A stretch of DNA of 64,000 nt, taken from NCBI RefSeq assembly GCF_019203985.1, contig NZ_JAGSPD010000004.1, forward strand, positions 62,001 through 126,000, given 5' to 3'. Every line of letters begins with the position of its first letter. Position 1 is the first letter of the stretch. The position numbers and the translations under genes were made by a program. Under the pieces are notes generated by a model. It saw only the letters and a program-made list of their open reading frames with translations. It was not told where the DNA came from and did no database searches. Below are positions 9,191 to 17,874 of the stretch, one piece after another. Origin of the DNA: Winogradskyella luteola. Its GTDB lineage: Bacteria > Bacteroidota > Bacteroidia > Flavobacteriales > Flavobacteriaceae.

Positions 9191-9206
9191 TACGTAGGAT
9201 TACGTA
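9191..9206. promoter_or_regulatory. Palindromic site TACGTA-N4-TACGTA (copy B)
   Basis: TACGTA (9191-9196), GGAT, TACGTA (9201-9206), preceded by TA and followed by TTTTT. The flanks and spacing are identical to copy A at 9357-9372; only the central 4 bp differ. Candidate binding site or repeat end. Confidence 0.45.
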
Positions 9207-9232
9207 TTTTTTGACCTTTTTTAGAATAATTC

Positions 9233-9267
9233 ACAAAAAAAGAGCCCTGAACAAATGTTCAAGGCTC
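9233..9267 (-). terminator. Terminator of the LuxR-type regulator
   Basis: Hairpin GAGCC-C-TGAAC (9242-9252) with GTTCA-A-GGCTC (9257-9267), one internal mismatch. On the minus strand it is followed by a T-run (9241-9235). It lies about 110 bp after the stop codon at 9376. Confidence 0.75.
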
Positions 9268-9356
9268 AAATAATCCCCTAAGAACTAATTAATAGCTCGT
9301 TATTAACCCTTAATTAATAACAATGTAAATTTCAGAAATATAATTATACCATAATA

Positions 9357-9372
9357 TACGTAACCTTACGTA
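9357..9372. promoter_or_regulatory. Palindromic site TACGTA-N4-TACGTA (copy A)
   Basis: TACGTAA (9357-9363), CC, TTACGTA (9366-9372), a perfect 7-bp inverted repeat touching the stop codon of the response regulator. It is the partner of copy B at 9191. Confidence 0.45.
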
Positions 9373-9375
9373 TTT

Positions 9376-10017
9376 TTAAGATAAATGTCTTTGGTTCTCT
9401 TTTGCCCATATAAGAAGACTATTTGGGGTCTTTTCAATTTCTAATTTTCTGATAATGTTGCTTTTGTGTTTTTCAACCGTTCTCGGTGAGATAAATAATT
9501 GCTCAGCAATTTCTCTTGCCGTCTTATTTTCGGTAATTAATTTTAAGATTTTCAGCTCTGTTTTTGTTATGAGATTTAATTTTTCTGGAGTTTTATCTAC
9601 TTCTATATAAGCCAAAAGTTCGGGACTAAAATATGGTGTATTCTTAATAACTGATGAGATGCAATTTTCTATTTCGTCTAGGGCAAATTCTTTTAATACA
9701 TAGCCATAAATCTCTAATGCCTTGGCGTCATTGTATATTTTTTCGTCTTTTTCAAAGGTGATGAGGATAATTTTGGTAGAAAGATTAGCTTGTTTACATT
9801 TTTCTGCAATTTGTAATCCAGTGTAGAATGGCATTTTAATATCAAGAATGGCAATATCAGGGACATGGGCTTTGATTAAAGCTAATGCTTCTTTTCCGTT
9901 TTTTGCACTGGCTAAGACGTTGTACTTTTTTTCAAATAAAAATTCTTCAAGACCTTTTAGGACCAAAGGATGGTCGTCTGCAATTATGATGGTTGGGCTC
10001 ATTTTGCTATTATTCAA
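9376..10017 (-). CDS. LuxR/NarL-type DNA-binding response regulator
   Basis: 213 aa. The receiver domain comes first: acidic pocket IIIADDHPLVLKG, phospho-acceptor Asp in DIAILDIKMPF (about residue 57), then conserved Thr and Lys in ITFEKDE and YVLKEF. A C-terminal NarL/FixJ helix-turn-helix follows (ENKTAREIAEQLFISPRTVE). Start at 10017; a second Met 15 bp further in (10002) is equally possible. No sensor kinase gene is adjacent, so this is an orphan here. Its 3' flank carries unusual palindromes and its own terminator. Confidence 0.93.
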   Translation of the reverse strand: MNNSKMSPTIIIADDHPLVLKGLEEFLFEKKYNVLASAKNGKEALALIKAHVPDIAILDIKMPFYTGLQIAEKCKQANLSTKIILITFEKDEKIYNDAKALEIYGYVLKEFALDEIENCISSVIKNTPYFSPELLAYIEVDKTPEKLNLITKTELKILKLITENKTAREIAEQLFISPRTVEKHKSNIIRKLEIEKTPNSLLIWAKENQRHLS

Positions 10018-10048
10018 CTTAGATTTAAATATACTAAGAATCTTTAGG

Positions 10049-10501
10049 TTATGAAATCTCTTTCAATCTTAAATAAAGGTATTTTTTTTCGTAGTCTATA
10101 ATGGCTTTCCCTTTCTTTAAAATATCAGCACCAATAATACCGTCTACAGGATCAGCATTATGGTTTATAAGTCCGTTGTTAACATGAGATAAATTAAACA
10201 GAATCAATGCGACTTTTTGCTTTTTCCATCTACCGATTTTTAAGTCGTTAGATTTTGAAATCTGCGTTAACATATCTGATGCACCAGCTCCAACAGCTTT
10301 AATTTCAGAATCTTTCGCTTTAAGCTTAAAGCGTTCAATCGCTTCAAAACCTACGCAACTGCTAGATGCTCCAGTGTCCAATATAAAACGCCCTTTTACA
10401 CCGTTAATTGAAGCCTTAATTTCAAAATGGTTGGTTTTCGTCAGCTTTAATTTAATTTTAGAATAGCCTTTGGCAATAAGAAAGTCCTGTAGTGTCTCCA
10501 T
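10049..10501 (-). CDS. Retropepsin-like aspartic protease domain protein
   Basis: 150 aa with one aspartyl protease half-domain. The catalytic motif is FILDTGASSSCVG (Asp about residue 42), and a flap-like segment and IDGIIGADILKKGKAIIDY follow. No signal peptide, so probably cytoplasmic and a homodimer like retropepsins. It ends 31 bp before the response regulator start on the same strand and may share its transcript. The substrate is unknown. Confidence 0.82.
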   Translation of the reverse strand: METLQDFLIAKGYSKIKLKLTKTNHFEIKASINGVKGRFILDTGASSSCVGFEAIERFKLKAKDSEIKAVGAGASDMLTQISKSNDLKIGRWKKQKVALILFNLSHVNNGLINHNADPVDGIIGADILKKGKAIIDYEKKYLYLRLKEIS

Positions 10502-10537
10502 TTTAGTAATTTGTGCAAATATAAGACTCTAAACGAT

Positions 10538-10545
10538 TATTTTTG
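10538..10545 (+). promoter_or_regulatory. -7 box before tatD
   Basis: TATTTTTG, matching TAnnTTTG, 4 bp upstream of the ATG at 10550. It supports that start over the longer open frame beginning at 10511. Confidence 0.45.
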
Positions 10546-10549
10546 CGGA

Positions 10550-11317
10550 ATGATTATAACAGATACGCATACACATTTGTACAGCGAAGCTTTCGATGCC
10601 GATAGAGTTGAAATGATAAAGAGAGCTATAGATGCAAATGTTAAACGGTTTTTTGTTCCTGCAATAGATTCTACTTATACCGAAGCTATGTTGCAGTTAG
10701 AAAAAGACTTTCCGGGATATATATATTTAATGATGGGGTTGCACCCTACACATGTAAAAGATAATTTTAAAGAAGAGCTAAAACATGTTGAGGAGCAACT
10801 TAGCAAACGAAAATTTTATGCCGTTGGTGAAATAGGAATTGATCTATACTGGGACAAAACAACTTTAGATATACAGATAGAAGCCTTTAAACATCAAATT
10901 AACCTTGCTAAGAAGTATAAACTTCCGATAGTAATCCATTGTAGAGATGCTTTTGATGAAATTTTTGAAGTCCTAGAAACTGAAAAATCTGATGACTTAT
11001 TCGGAATTTTCCATTGTTTTACGGGAAGCATAGAGCAAGCGCACAGAGCCATATCTTATAATATGAAATTAGGTATTGGAGGAGTGGTCACTTTTAAAAA
11101 TGGAAAAATAGATCAATTCATAAATCAAATCGACTTAAAACATATTGTTTTAGAAACAGATTCCCCTTATTTGGCACCAAAACCCTACAGAGGAAAACGA
11201 AATGAAAGCTCCTATATATATAAGGTATTGGAAAAATTATCCGAACTTTACCAAATGAGTGAAGCAGATATTGCTCGTATTACTACAGAAAATTCTAAAC
11301 GCGTATTTGGTATTTAA
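10550..11317 (+). CDS. TatD family metal-dependent hydrolase/DNase
   Basis: 255 aa TIM-barrel metallohydrolase. Metal ligands are visible in order: DTHTHLYSEAF (HxH), GEIGIDLYWD (Glu), VIHCRDAF (His), IFHCFTGS (His) and LETDSPYL (Asp). The family has 3'-5' exonuclease or D-aminoacyl-type hydrolase activity; the substrate here is unknown. The asparaginase gene follows 3 bp downstream, so the two are co-transcribed. The start is set by the -7 box at 10538 and by the family N-terminus MIITDTHTHL. Confidence 0.93.
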   Translation: MIITDTHTHLYSEAFDADRVEMIKRAIDANVKRFFVPAIDSTYTEAMLQLEKDFPGYIYLMMGLHPTHVKDNFKEELKHVEEQLSKRKFYAVGEIGIDLYWDKTTLDIQIEAFKHQINLAKKYKLPIVIHCRDAFDEIFEVLETEKSDDLFGIFHCFTGSIEQAHRAISYNMKLGIGGVVTFKNGKIDQFINQIDLKHIVLETDSPYLAPKPYRGKRNESSYIYKVLEKLSELYQMSEADIARITTENSKRVFGI

Positions 11318-11320
11318 CTT

Positions 11321-12346
11321 ATGCAAAAACCTAACATACTTTTAATATACACAGGTGGTACCATCGGAATGATAAAAGATGCCGATAGCGGCGCTCTTAA
11401 AGCATTTGATTTCGATAATCTGTTGGATAAAATCCCAGAGCTACGCCTTTTAGATTGTGATATTGAAACTAAGTCTTTTAATACACCAATAGATTCCTCT
11501 AATATGAACCCAGAGTATTGGGGCAATATAGCTGAAATCATTGCATCTAATTACACAGCTTTTGATGGGTTTGTAGTGCTTCATGGCAGTGATACCATGA
11601 GCTATTCGGCATCAGCATTAAGTTTTATGTTAGAAAACTTATCAAAACCTGTTATTTTCACAGGATCTCAACTTCCAATAGGAGATTTACGTACAGATGC
11701 TAAAGAGAACCTTATTACATCTATTCAAATGGCATCTTTACAAAATTTGGGAGAACCAGTAATCAAAGAGGTGTGTCTTTATTTTGAATACAAGCTTTAT
11801 AGAGGTAATAGAACTACAAAGATAAACGCAGAACATTTTGAAGCTTTTGAGTCGCTAAACTACCCTCACTTGGCGGAGTCTGGTGTGCATCTAAAAATCA
11901 ATACAGAATATTTGCTTCAACCCAATTTAGACAAAGAACTTGTAGTGCGCACGGCAATGGATACCAATATTGGAATTTTAAAACTGTTTCCAGGCATATC
12001 TAAACCCATTGTAGAAGCTGTACTTAGAAGCCAGCTGATAAAAGGGTTGATAATTGAAACCTATGGATCTGGTAATGCCACTACAGAACCTTGGTTTATC
12101 GATTTGTTAGAGGAAGCCATCCATAAAGGTCTACACATTATTAATGTCACGCAATGTGCTGGTGGTAGTGTTGCGATGGGACAGTATGAAACCAGCTCGC
12201 AATTAAAGCATATAGGAGTAATTTCTGGAAAGGATATTACTACTGAAGCCGCAGTGGCCAAACTCATGTACCTGTTGGGTGAAAATCTCGAAGCAAAAGA
12301 TTTCAAAACTGTTTATGAAACACCGTTAAGAGGCGAAATGACCTAA
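11321..12346 (+). CDS. ansA: Type I (cytoplasmic) L-asparaginase
   Basis: 341 aa. It hydrolyses asparagine to aspartate and ammonia. The first catalytic Thr lies in LLIYTGGTIGM (about residue 12) and the second in VVLHGSDTMSYSAS. The absence of a signal peptide fits the cytoplasmic type I form. TGSQLPIGDLRTDAKEN and NVTQCAGGSVAMGQY are typical. It is the second gene of a two-gene operon with tatD. Confidence 0.93.
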   Translation: MQKPNILLIYTGGTIGMIKDADSGALKAFDFDNLLDKIPELRLLDCDIETKSFNTPIDSSNMNPEYWGNIAEIIASNYTAFDGFVVLHGSDTMSYSASALSFMLENLSKPVIFTGSQLPIGDLRTDAKENLITSIQMASLQNLGEPVIKEVCLYFEYKLYRGNRTTKINAEHFEAFESLNYPHLAESGVHLKINTEYLLQPNLDKELVVRTAMDTNIGILKLFPGISKPIVEAVLRSQLIKGLIIETYGSGNATTEPWFIDLLEEAIHKGLHIINVTQCAGGSVAMGQYETSSQLKHIGVISGKDITTEAAVAKLMYLLGENLEAKDFKTVYETPLRGEMT

Positions 12347-12420
12347 AAATAACAGTATAAATTTCAGTGTTTAAAGTTTTTTTTGTTATTTGGCGTTCTG
12401 TAATTTTTACTAGGATTTAC

Positions 12421-12508
12421 AGAGAGGTGGCCGAGTGGTCGAAGGCGCACGCCTGGAAAGTGTGTATACTCCAAAAGGGTATCGAGGGTTCGAATCCCTT
12501 CCTCTCTG
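12421..12508 (+). tRNA. tRNA-Ser (anticodon GGA)
   Basis: 88-nt class II tRNA. The acceptor AGAGAGG (12421-12427) pairs with CCTCTCT (12501-12507), and G is the discriminator, as usual for serine. The anticodon stem CACGC/GTGTG encloses loop CTGGAAA, giving GGA. A long variable arm is followed by T-arm GAGGG-TTCGAAT-CCCTT. Only CA of the CCA end is encoded. It is intact, unlike the tRNA-like units at the right end of the window. Confidence 0.97.
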
Positions 12509-12583
12509 CATAGATTTTTAGGAAATTGTTACATTATTTTTTTATCTTTAACACTTTAACTAATAAAATTAAGATTAAGAACA

Positions 12584-13351
12584 ATGAAAAGATTATTTTC
12601 TATCCTTGCCATTACATGTTTAATGGCTATCGGAACTGTTAACGCCAATGCAACGACATTAGCTACTACAACAGCAACTGTAACAAGTGTAACTCAAGAC
12701 GCTGAAGAACCGGCAGAAGATTTGAGTTTCCATCAAGAATTAAAAAAGCGTTTTATTGAAGGTGGCCCAGGATTTATGGGAATTGTATTATTATGTTTAA
12801 TTCTTGGATTGGCAATTGCTATTGAGAGAATTATCTTTTTAAACCTTTCTACAACAAACACTAAAAAATTAACCCAAAACGTAGAAGATGCCTTAAATTC
12901 TGGCGGAATTGAAGCAGCTAAGGAAGTTTGCAGAAATACTAAAGGACCTGTTGCGTCAATTTTCTATCAAGGTTTAGACCGTGCAGACGAAGATTTAGAT
13001 GCTGCGGAAAAAGCAGTTGTCGCTTATGGTGGAGTACAAATGGGACAGTTAGAGAAAAATGTTTCTTGGATATCTTTATTTATCGCTTTGGCACCAATGC
13101 TTGGTTTCATGGGTACAGTAATTGGTATGATTCAAGCCTTTGATAAAATTGAAGCGGCTGGAGATATGCAACCATCTTTGGTAGCTGGTGGTATTAAAGT
13201 AGCACTTTTAACCACGGTATTTGGTCTTATTGTAGCAATTATCCTTCAGATTTTTTACAACTACATTATTGCTAAGATTGATAGTATTGTAAATGATATG
13301 GAAGATGCGTCAATTACCTTAATGGACTTATTAGTAAGACACAAAAAATAA
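12584..13351 (+). CDS. exbB: MotA/TolQ/ExbB proton channel protein
   Basis: 255 aa. It has a cleavable signal (MKRLFSILAITCLMAIGTVNANA), a first membrane helix (GIVLLCLILGLAIAIERIIF), a long cytoplasmic loop, then the conserved channel pair with SLFIALAPMLGFMGTVIGMI and VALLTTVFGLIVAIILQIFY. With ExbD it forms the proton-driven motor that energises TonB, which fits the TonB receptors in this window. First gene of an exbB-orf-exbD-exbD operon. TATCTTTA at about 12542 resembles a -7 box. Confidence 0.93.
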   Translation: MKRLFSILAITCLMAIGTVNANATTLATTTATVTSVTQDAEEPAEDLSFHQELKKRFIEGGPGFMGIVLLCLILGLAIAIERIIFLNLSTTNTKKLTQNVEDALNSGGIEAAKEVCRNTKGPVASIFYQGLDRADEDLDAAEKAVVAYGGVQMGQLEKNVSWISLFIALAPMLGFMGTVIGMIQAFDKIEAAGDMQPSLVAGGIKVALLTTVFGLIVAIILQIFYNYIIAKIDSIVNDMEDASITLMDLLVRHKK

Positions 13352-13361
13352 AACATAAATT

Positions 13362-13799
13362 ATGCACAAAATATTAAAAATCATAGCTGCTTTAATCGGG
13401 CTTGCTGGTATTGTCTTTTTGGTCAGAATTGTTGCGGCTGGAGATGATGCTATCAAATCTGGTGAAGAAGCAGGACTTGTTGACCCAATGGCTTGGGCGG
13501 CATATATTATTTTAGGGCTAACTTTATTGTTTGTAGTATTTTTTGTTTTGAAAAATCTATTTACAAATACTTCAGGTCTTAAAAACACGTTAATAGGAGT
13601 AGGTGCCTTTGTTGCAGTTTTAATCATATCTTATTTAACTGCTGGTGGTGACCCAATAACCTATAAATTGCAAGAAGGAGTTGCAACGAGCTCACAATCT
13701 CAAATGGTAGGTGCTGGTTTAACGGCATTTTATATTTTGATTGTCATAGCAGCATTAGCAATGATATTCTCAGGAGTTAAAAAAATAATTAATAAATAA
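13362..13799 (+). CDS. Four-helix membrane protein in the exbBD operon
   Basis: 145 aa with about four hydrophobic helices (IIAALIGLAGIVFLVRIVAA, AAYIILGLTLLFVVFFVL, LIGVGAFVAVLIISYLTAG, AFYILIVIAALAMIFSGV). It lies 10 bp after exbB and 6 bp before exbD. I do not recognise a named domain. Its fixed place between exbB and exbD suggests an accessory part of the motor complex; that is inference from context. Confidence 0.8.
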   Translation: MHKILKIIAALIGLAGIVFLVRIVAAGDDAIKSGEEAGLVDPMAWAAYIILGLTLLFVVFFVLKNLFTNTSGLKNTLIGVGAFVAVLIISYLTAGGDPITYKLQEGVATSSQSQMVGAGLTAFYILIVIAALAMIFSGVKKIINK

Positions 13800-13805
13800 C
13801 ATAGT

Positions 13806-14441
13806 ATGGCAAAACGATCGGCACCAGAAGTAAATGCAGGTTCAATGGCTGACATTGCCTTCTTATTACTTATCTTTTTCTTGGTAACAACAACTATAGA
13901 AAAAGACAAAGGATTATTAAGGAGTTTGCCGCCTATTGACGATTCCCAGGTTGAGCCACCGATTATAAAGAAGAAAAATTTATTCACTGTACTTATAAAC
14001 CGAAATAACCAATTGCTAGTAGAAGATGAGCAAATGGAATTAAAGGATTTAAGACAAGCAGCTATAGAATTTCTTGATAACGGTGGTGGTACAAATGCCG
14101 CAGGTAAAAGTTGCGATTACTGCCAAGGGAAGCGTCTAGACGATTCGTCGGATCATCCAGATAAGGCTATTATCTCTATGAAACATGATAGAGAAACGTC
14201 TTATGAACAATATATGGATGTTCAAAACGAATTAGTTGCAGCCTATAATTTTTTGAGAGAAAGAGAAGCAACAAGGTTGTACAAGCAGTATTACCCTAAT
14301 GCTGACAAGGTGTTTACGGCTATGTTAGAGGAGAAAGAAAAGAATCAATTTAGTAAGGACGAAGTGCTTAATGAACGTATCGAAAACATTAAGACATTGT
14401 ATCCGATGAAATTGTCTGAAGCAGAACCAGATAAAAATTAA
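13806..14441 (+). CDS. exbD: ExbD/TolR biopolymer transport protein (1)
   Basis: 211 aa. A short cytoplasmic N-terminus leads to the single membrane helix with the essential Asp (SMADIAFLLLIFFLVTTTI), then a periplasmic domain. That domain is longer than usual and carries a CDYC motif (KSCDYCQGKR, about residues 100-109). Stator partner of ExbB. A second, shorter ExbD follows 11 bp later; two ExbD paralogues in tandem are common in this phylum and may form mixed dimers. Confidence 0.92.
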   Translation: MAKRSAPEVNAGSMADIAFLLLIFFLVTTTIEKDKGLLRSLPPIDDSQVEPPIIKKKNLFTVLINRNNQLLVEDEQMELKDLRQAAIEFLDNGGGTNAAGKSCDYCQGKRLDDSSDHPDKAIISMKHDRETSYEQYMDVQNELVAAYNFLREREATRLYKQYYPNADKVFTAMLEEKEKNQFSKDEVLNERIENIKTLYPMKLSEAEPDKN

Positions 14442-14452
14442 AAGTAACAATT

Positions 14453-14917
14453 ATGTCAAAATTTAAAAAAGGAAAACAAGGAGACTTACCGGCAATTTCG
14501 ACGGCATCCTTACCTGATATTGTATTTATGTTGCTTTTCTTTTTCATGGTGGCAACCGTTATGAGAGATAGCACATTGATGATTGAAAATAATTTACCTA
14601 GTGCGGATCAGGTTGAGAAGCTTAAAAAGGACAGAACGACCTACATCTATGCTGGAAAGCCAAGTACGCAATATAAACATCTAGGTGATGAACCTAGAAT
14701 TCAGTTTAATGATGCATTTATTGGCGTTGAAGATGTAAGATCTTCTGTACTCCAAGCGCAGGCAGATATGGTTGAAGAACTGAAAAGTAAAATTGTTATT
14801 GGACTTAAGGTAGATAAAAATACACATGCCGGCTTAGTTTCAGATATTAAGCAAGAGTTACGTAAAGCAAATACGCTTAAGGTTATGTATATCGCAAACG
14901 CAAGAGCCGAAGAATAA
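14453..14917 (+). CDS. exbD: ExbD/TolR biopolymer transport protein (2)
   Basis: 154 aa. The membrane helix carries the conserved Asp (TASLPDIVFMLLFFFMVATV), and a compact periplasmic domain ends KVMYIANARAEE. Last gene of the exb operon. A weak hairpin (AAAACGTC ... GCGTTTTTTT, about 14938-14969) downstream may terminate transcription. Confidence 0.92.
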   Translation: MSKFKKGKQGDLPAISTASLPDIVFMLLFFFMVATVMRDSTLMIENNLPSADQVEKLKKDRTTYIYAGKPSTQYKHLGDEPRIQFNDAFIGVEDVRSSVLQAQADMVEELKSKIVIGLKVDKNTHAGLVSDIKQELRKANTLKVMYIANARAEE

Positions 14918-15014
14918 TCAAAATCTTAATTTTATAAAAAACGTCTTGAGTAATCAGGGCGTTTTTTTATTGCATATCAACAAAGTTGAAATAAAGATTT
15001 TGTAGATTTATCTT

Positions 15015-15713
15015 ATGAAGTATAACATATTGCTTGTAATGGTTTGCGTAAGTTTTTTTGGGTTGGCCCAAGATAGTAAAAACATCGATAAATCCGAGTT
15101 ATATAAAAACTATAGAGAAGACCAGTTTTATATTTCAGCGACCTACAATTTACTAGCCAACAAGCCAAACGGTGTTAGTCAGAGTGGGTTTTCGTCTGGA
15201 TTTCATTTTGGTTTTATAAGAGATATGCCAATTAATAAGAGAAGGAACGTCTCACTAGGTTTGGGAATAGGTCTATCCACAAACTCTTACAACCAAAACA
15301 TATCAATTTTAGAAATTGACAATGAATTTGTTTACAATACGATCGATGAGAGCGAAATCAATGTATCAAAAAACAAGTTTACGACCTATTTGATAGAAGT
15401 ACCTTTTGAGTTCAGGTGGCGAACATCTACTGCTACAGATTACAGCTTTTGGCGCATCTATTCAGGATTTAAAGTTGGCTATCTGTTTTATAATTCCTCT
15501 AAGTTTAAAAGTAACGTCGGTGACGAAAAACTATCTAATATAGACGATTTTAATAAAATTCAATATGGTCTAACATTAAGTGTTGGCTATGGCACTTGGA
15601 ATTTCCATGTGTATTACGGACTAAATCCAATCTTTGATGATAACGCTCAACTAGATGGTGAGGCGATTGATATGAAATCCTTTAAGCTAGGATTAATGTT
15701 CTACATTCTATAA
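15015..15713 (+). CDS. PorT-like outer membrane beta-barrel protein
   Basis: 232 aa with a signal peptide (MKYNILLVMVCVSFFGLAQ) and a chain of amphipathic strands with alternating aromatic residues, ending in a barrel strand (KLGLMFYIL). Length, order of strands and place after the exb operon resemble PorT, an outer-membrane component of type IX secretion. I could not check this by alignment, so a generic porin-like barrel remains possible. The 3' end overlaps the convergent gene by 6 bp. Confidence 0.6.
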   Translation: MKYNILLVMVCVSFFGLAQDSKNIDKSELYKNYREDQFYISATYNLLANKPNGVSQSGFSSGFHFGFIRDMPINKRRNVSLGLGIGLSTNSYNQNISILEIDNEFVYNTIDESEINVSKNKFTTYLIEVPFEFRWRTSTATDYSFWRIYSGFKVGYLFYNSSKFKSNVGDEKLSNIDDFNKIQYGLTLSVGYGTWNFHVYYGLNPIFDDNAQLDGEAIDMKSFKLGLMFYIL

Positions 15714-16316
15714 CCAATAGTTTGAAAAAATAAGTTGAGGGAACAACCCAACAAATACACCAATGATCAATTCTTGATTAGTGTGCGCTTTTAAGTGCAA
15801 ACGTGATGTGGCTATAGCACCAAGAATTATCATCATTAAAGCAATGGTACCATTTATATTTATTTGGTAGTGTATACCAATAGCAACTGCAAACATAAAG
15901 AAGCCAGAAGCAGCTATCATATGGATACTTGCCTTTACTTTAAAAACTGCCATTATAAAGCAGGCTAATGTAGAACACAAAATACCTAAGAAGAAGTAAT
16001 ATAGTTCAACAATCTCATTTGGAGTTAAGACCCGTAAAAGAATGAGACTAATAATAATACAGTTAACAAGCAATGGAATCAATCTTTCTTTGGTGCTTTT
16101 CAAATAAATGGTTTGTACCTTATTTATAGTTTTTAATAAAAAAAACAAAAGAATAGGTAAAATGATTGTAAGGATTATAATTGAAAATATTTTGGCATTT
16201 CTTATGGGTTCTGGTATAAAACGGGGAGTCTTTGAAAAGTAGAACAGTACACCAAGAAGCGGCATTATCAAAGGATGAAAAACAAACGATATACTTTTTA
16301 GAATAAAATTTTTCAT
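15708..16316 (-). CDS. PAP2-like multi-span membrane protein
   Basis: 202 aa with six or so hydrophobic helices. The C-terminal half (ATSRLHLKAHTNQELIIGVF) resembles the last motif of PAP2-type phosphatases, with a conserved Arg and His, but the first two phosphatase motifs are not evident, so catalysis is doubtful. Located between rpoN and the PorT-like gene. Function not assigned. Confidence 0.6.
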   Translation of the reverse strand: MKNFILKSISFVFHPLIMPLLGVLFYFSKTPRFIPEPIRNAKIFSIIILTIILPILLFFLLKTINKVQTIYLKSTKERLIPLLVNCIIISLILLRVLTPNEIVELYYFFLGILCSTLACFIMAVFKVKASIHMIAASGFFMFAVAIGIHYQININGTIALMMIILGAIATSRLHLKAHTNQELIIGVFVGLFPQLIFSNYWL

Positions 16317-16331
16317 CCAAATTTTATAGGT

Positions 16332-17795
16332 TTATAATTCTTTTCTTAAACGTGCTACAGGAATATCTAGTTGTTCTCTGTATTTTGCAACTGTTCGTCT
16401 GGCAATAGGGTAACCCTTTTCTTTTAAGATTTTAGAAAGAGCTTCGTCAGTAAGTGGTTTCTTTTTGTTTTCCTCCTCTATTACAGTCTCAAGAATTTTC
16501 TTAATCTCCCTCGTTGACACTTCTTCTCCCTGGTCGTTAGTCATAGATTCAGAGAAAAATTCCTTTATAAGTTTAGTGCCATATGGTGTATCTACATATT
16601 TACTATTGGCAACACGCGAAATCGTTGAGACGTCCATTTCAATTTCGTCAGCGATATCCTTTAAAATCATCGGTCGTAGCTTACGTTCATCACCAGTTAA
16701 AAAATAGTCTTTCTGATAGTTCATAATAGAACTCATCGTCACAAAAAGAGTTTGTTGGCGTTGTCTCACAGCCTCAATAAACCATTTTGCAGCATCAAGT
16801 TTTTGTTTAATGAACATGACCGCATCTTTTTGGGCTTTAGACTTTTCTTTGCTGTCTTTATAACCTTTAAGCATATTGTTGTACTCTCTCGATACATGAA
16901 GCTCTGGTGCGTTTCTACCATTAAGCGTCAACTCAAGTTCTCCATCAACAATTTTTATGGCAAAGTCTGGTACGATGTGCTCAACAATTTTATTATTTCC
17001 AGCATAAGAGCCACCTGGTTTTGGATTTAAGCGTTCTATTTCCTCAATGGCATCTTTAAGCTGCTCTTCATTAATGTTGAATTTTTTCATCAACTTTTTG
17101 TAATGCTTTTTGGTAAACTGTTCAAAAGCTTTATCTATTATAGCAATTGCTAATTCTACATCTGGATTTTGCTCTTTTCTATGCAATTGAATGCTCAAAC
17201 ATTCTTGAAGATTTCTAGCTGCAACTCCAGCAGGATCTAGCTGATGTACAATTTGAAGCACTTTTTCCACCTCTTCTTCTGTAGTATACACATTCTGTGT
17301 AAACGCCAAATCATCTGTGATATCAGATAGAGAACGACGTATATAACCACTTTCATCAACACTTCCTACAAGAAAATATGCGATTTCCTCTTCCTGGTCA
17401 GATAATCTAAATGTGTTTAATTGATTGATTAAATGTTGGGTAAATGATGTTCCAGCAGCATAAGGCACACTTTTTTCGTCATCGTCAGCGCTGTAATTAT
17501 TGGTTTGAGTTCTATATTCTGGTATTTCATCATCACTTAGATACTCATCAATATTAATATCGTCGGTATCAATGGTATCGTTATCATTTATATCATCACT
17601 CGTATTATCGAACTCGTCAAAATTATCTTCGTTAGTTTCCTCCTTACCAGTATCTAAAGCTGGGTTTTCCTCAAGTTCTTGTTTTAATCGCTGCTCAAAA
17701 GCCTGTGTAGGTAACTGAATCAGCTTCATCAGTTGAATCTGCTGAGGTGATAGCTTTTGTGATAGCTTAAATTGTAAATATTGTTTTAGGGCCAT
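16332..17795 (-). CDS. rpoN: RNA polymerase sigma-54 factor
   Basis: 487 aa. Region I is Gln/Leu-rich (LSQKLSPQQIQLMKLIQLP), followed by a strongly acidic linker, the core-binding domain, and the C-terminal DNA-binding domain with the RpoN box ARRTVAKYREQLDIP. It directs transcription from -24/-12 promoters together with AAA+ activators, none of which is in this window. asnS lies upstream on the same strand with its own terminator between them, so rpoN is probably transcribed separately. Confidence 0.97.
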   Translation of the reverse strand: MALKQYLQFKLSQKLSPQQIQLMKLIQLPTQAFEQRLKQELEENPALDTGKEETNEDNFDEFDNTSDDINDNDTIDTDDINIDEYLSDDEIPEYRTQTNNYSADDDEKSVPYAAGTSFTQHLINQLNTFRLSDQEEEIAYFLVGSVDESGYIRRSLSDITDDLAFTQNVYTTEEEVEKVLQIVHQLDPAGVAARNLQECLSIQLHRKEQNPDVELAIAIIDKAFEQFTKKHYKKLMKKFNINEEQLKDAIEEIERLNPKPGGSYAGNNKIVEHIVPDFAIKIVDGELELTLNGRNAPELHVSREYNNMLKGYKDSKEKSKAQKDAVMFIKQKLDAAKWFIEAVRQRQQTLFVTMSSIMNYQKDYFLTGDERKLRPMILKDIADEIEMDVSTISRVANSKYVDTPYGTKLIKEFFSESMTNDQGEEVSTREIKKILETVIEEENKKKPLTDEALSKILKEKGYPIARRTVAKYREQLDIPVARLRKEL

Positions 17796-17830
17796 TTTAT
17801 AATTTCTGAATAGATATAAAAATACTAAAA

Positions 17831-17864
17831 AAAACCTGTTAGGTTTCTAAAACCTTACAGGTTT
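17831..17864 (-). terminator. Terminator downstream of asnS
   Basis: Inverted repeat AAACCTGTtAGGTTT / AAACCTtACAGGTTT around a 3-nt loop. On the minus strand it is followed by a run of T. It sits 11 bp beyond the asnS stop codon. Confidence 0.85.
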
Positions 17865-17874
17865 AATATTTAGT

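Noticed and set aside
12421..12508. tRNA-Ser as a permuted or interrupted unit like those at the right end
   Set aside because: It is contiguous, in normal order and pairs in every stem, so it serves as the normal comparison.
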